Positions 6,253 through 7,259 of a stretch of DNA of 7,259 nucleotides are shown in pieces. The notes under the pieces are model-generated. The model did not search any database, was not told the DNA's origin, and saw only the letters and a program-made list of their open reading frames with translations. The stretch is from an uncultured cyanobacterium (GTDB lineage Bacteria > Cyanobacteriota > Cyanobacteriia > Phormidesmidales > Phormidesmidaceae). Position numbers and translations under genes: made by a program. The DNA is taken from contig CALHGI010000164.1 of NCBI GenBank assembly GCA_938029995.1, forward strand, positions 1-7,259, written 5' to 3'. The first letter of the stretch is position 1. Every line of letters starts with the position of its first letter.

Positions 6253-7175
6253 CTGTTACCACCTTGCCCCAGTCGGACCAGGCTGATCTCAAAAAACACC
6301 CTGATCCAGCGGTGAACCTATCGCCGTCTTTGATTGAGCCAAAGCTTCACCTATCCATGCGGGTGAGTTGTGCGGGGGGAGAGCAGGGTCCCTCTTTTAT
6401 TGCCCACCAGTACGCCACCTATCCCTTTCGCCTGTCGGGCAACCTACGTTTGGACCCAACGGACCCCCACCGGGTCTATGCCTACATCATGAACGCTTGC
6501 CCTGGCATCTTGTCCGGCGATGATTTGCGGTTAGCCTTGCAGGTGGGGCCGGGGGCCAGTGTTTACTTGACGGATCAATCGGCGACGAAGGTCCACAGTC
6601 GTCCCCAGGGTGGTCCCAGAGCCCATCAGACCTGGACCATGGCGGTGGGGGCTAACGCCTATGTGGAATATGTGCCGGAACCGGTAATTCTCTTTAAGTC
6701 GGCGGACCTGACCCAGCGGATGCAGGTGACACTGCACCCCCAGGGGAGACTAGTACTCAGTGAAATCATTGTGCCGGGGCGGTTGGCGCGGGGAGAGTTT
6801 TATGAGTTTGAGCGGTTTCAAAGTCGGTTGCGGGTGGAAAACCCCGACGGGCAGCTGTGTTTTGCTGATAATCAGCGGCTCGTTGGCCAGGGGCAGGGGT
6901 TTAGCCACAGTCCTTTTTTGGCGCAGTTACCGATCATGGGTAACTTCATTTTGGTGGTGCCTGGGGTGGAGCTACCCCTGTTGGCCCAGGCATTGCAAAC
7001 CTATGAACGGTCTCCAGAAATCCGGGTGGGGCATTCGACGTTGCCGGGCTGTAATGGGATTTTGGTGCGTGCGATCGCAACCCAAGTCAGCCTAATCAAA
7101 CAATACCAACACCACCTACTCAACAGTGTCCGCCAGCTCACAGGGCAACCTCCATTACCCGACATCCCCAAATGA
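6249..7175 (+). CDS. ureD: Urease accessory protein UreD (UreH)
   Basis: The 308-residue scaffold protein binds apo-urease and, with UreF and UreG, forms the nickel-insertion complex. Family hallmarks are [18 protein letters not shown] (86-103, usually GGxxxGDRL), [10 protein letters not shown] (107-116), PEPVILF (133-139) and GRLARGE (167-173). The N-terminus is about 30 residues longer than typical UreD. The start at 6249 is favoured by the ATGA overlap with ureG and a G-rich ribosome binding site (GGGGTG) close upstream. A second ATG would give a protein starting at Met37. The Gly-Asp-Asp-Leu in place of Gly-Asp-Arg-Leu is a small departure from most families. The gene ends in another ATGA overlap with the next gene and has one HIP1 site near its 3' end. 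Confidence 0.94.
   Translation: MTVTTLPQSDQADLKKHPDPAVNLSPSLIEPKLHLSMRVSCAGGEQGPSFIAHQYATYPFRLSGNLRLDPTDPHRVYAYIMNACPGILSGDDLRLALQVGPGASVYLTDQSATKVHSRPQGGPRAHQTWTMAVGANAYVEYVPEPVILFKSADLTQRMQVTLHPQGRLVLSEIIVPGRLARGEFYEFERFQSRLRVENPDGQLCFADNQRLVGQGQGFSHSPFLAQLPIMGNFILVVPGVELPLLAQALQTYERSPEIRVGHSTLPGCNGILVRAIATQVSLIKQYQHHLLNSVRQLTGQPPLPDIPK
7071..7078. repeat. HIP1 octamer
   Basis: GCGATCGC lies near the 3' end of ureD, coding Ala-Ile-Ala. Confidence 0.9.
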
Positions 7176-7259
7176 CCACCCCCGCCACCACCCACCTGGC
7201 CCAAACCTATCTGGGCAACCAGTTACAAGATCCACAGCTGGCCCAGCAATTAGAAACTG
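7172..7259 (+). CDS. ureE: Probable urease accessory protein UreE, N-terminal 29 residues only
   Basis: The ATG at 7172 overlaps the ureD stop as ATGA, and the frame stays open to the right edge, giving 29 codons. The peptide contains TYLGNQLQDPQLAQQLE (12-28). Many UreE nickel chaperones open with a similar pattern, a hydrophobic residue, Leu-Gly-Asn, an Asp, and Ala-x-x-Leu. It does not resemble the start of UreF, which usually has a Leu-rich segment with SPxLPxGxFxYS. Context after ureG and ureD also favours an accessory protein. Too little is present to be certain. Confidence 0.5.
   Translation, partial: MTTPATTHLAQTYLGNQLQDPQLAQQLET

Overview
This window looks like chromosomal DNA of a cyanobacterium. 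It carries four copies of the cyanobacterial palindrome HIP1 (GCGATCGC), a textbook NtcA-type nitrogen promoter (GTAN8TAC, 22 bp, TAN3T), and a C/G-rich hairpin repeat of a type common in cyanobacterial intergenic DNA. The species cannot be named from this sequence.

The locus handles simple organic nitrogen. From left to right it holds: (1) positions 1-896, minus strand, the first 298 residues of a Tat-type lipoprotein that binds urea or short-chain amides (UrtA/FmdD/AmiC family), running off the left edge; (2) a 665-bp divergent intergenic region with a strong NtcA promoter facing right and a weaker NtcA-like promoter facing left; (3) amiE, an aliphatic amidase very like the Pseudomonas enzyme; (4) a 213-bp gap with a 39-bp near-perfect tandem repeat; (5) ureA, ureB and ureC, the three urease structural subunits, closely packed; (6) a 253-bp gap with a hairpin repeat; (7) ureG and ureD, overlapping by ATGA, followed by another ATGA overlap into a partial gene that is probably ureE.

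The genes make biochemical sense together. The surface lipoprotein would capture amide or urea for an ABC transporter encoded to the left. AmiE would release ammonia from short aliphatic amides. Urease would release ammonia and CO2 from urea, with UreD, UreG and probably UreE loading nickel. NtcA would switch on at least the amidase under nitrogen limitation, and possibly the binding protein too.

The most unusual points are these. UreC keeps every catalytic residue but has lost the canonical ICPQ segment after the HxH metal motif. It is also three residues shorter across the loop that normally carries the substrate-contacting alanine (Ala167 in the Klebsiella enzyme). An amidase and an amide-type binding protein are paired with this variant urease and with NtcA control. 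Both intergenic gaps around ureABC carry repeats.
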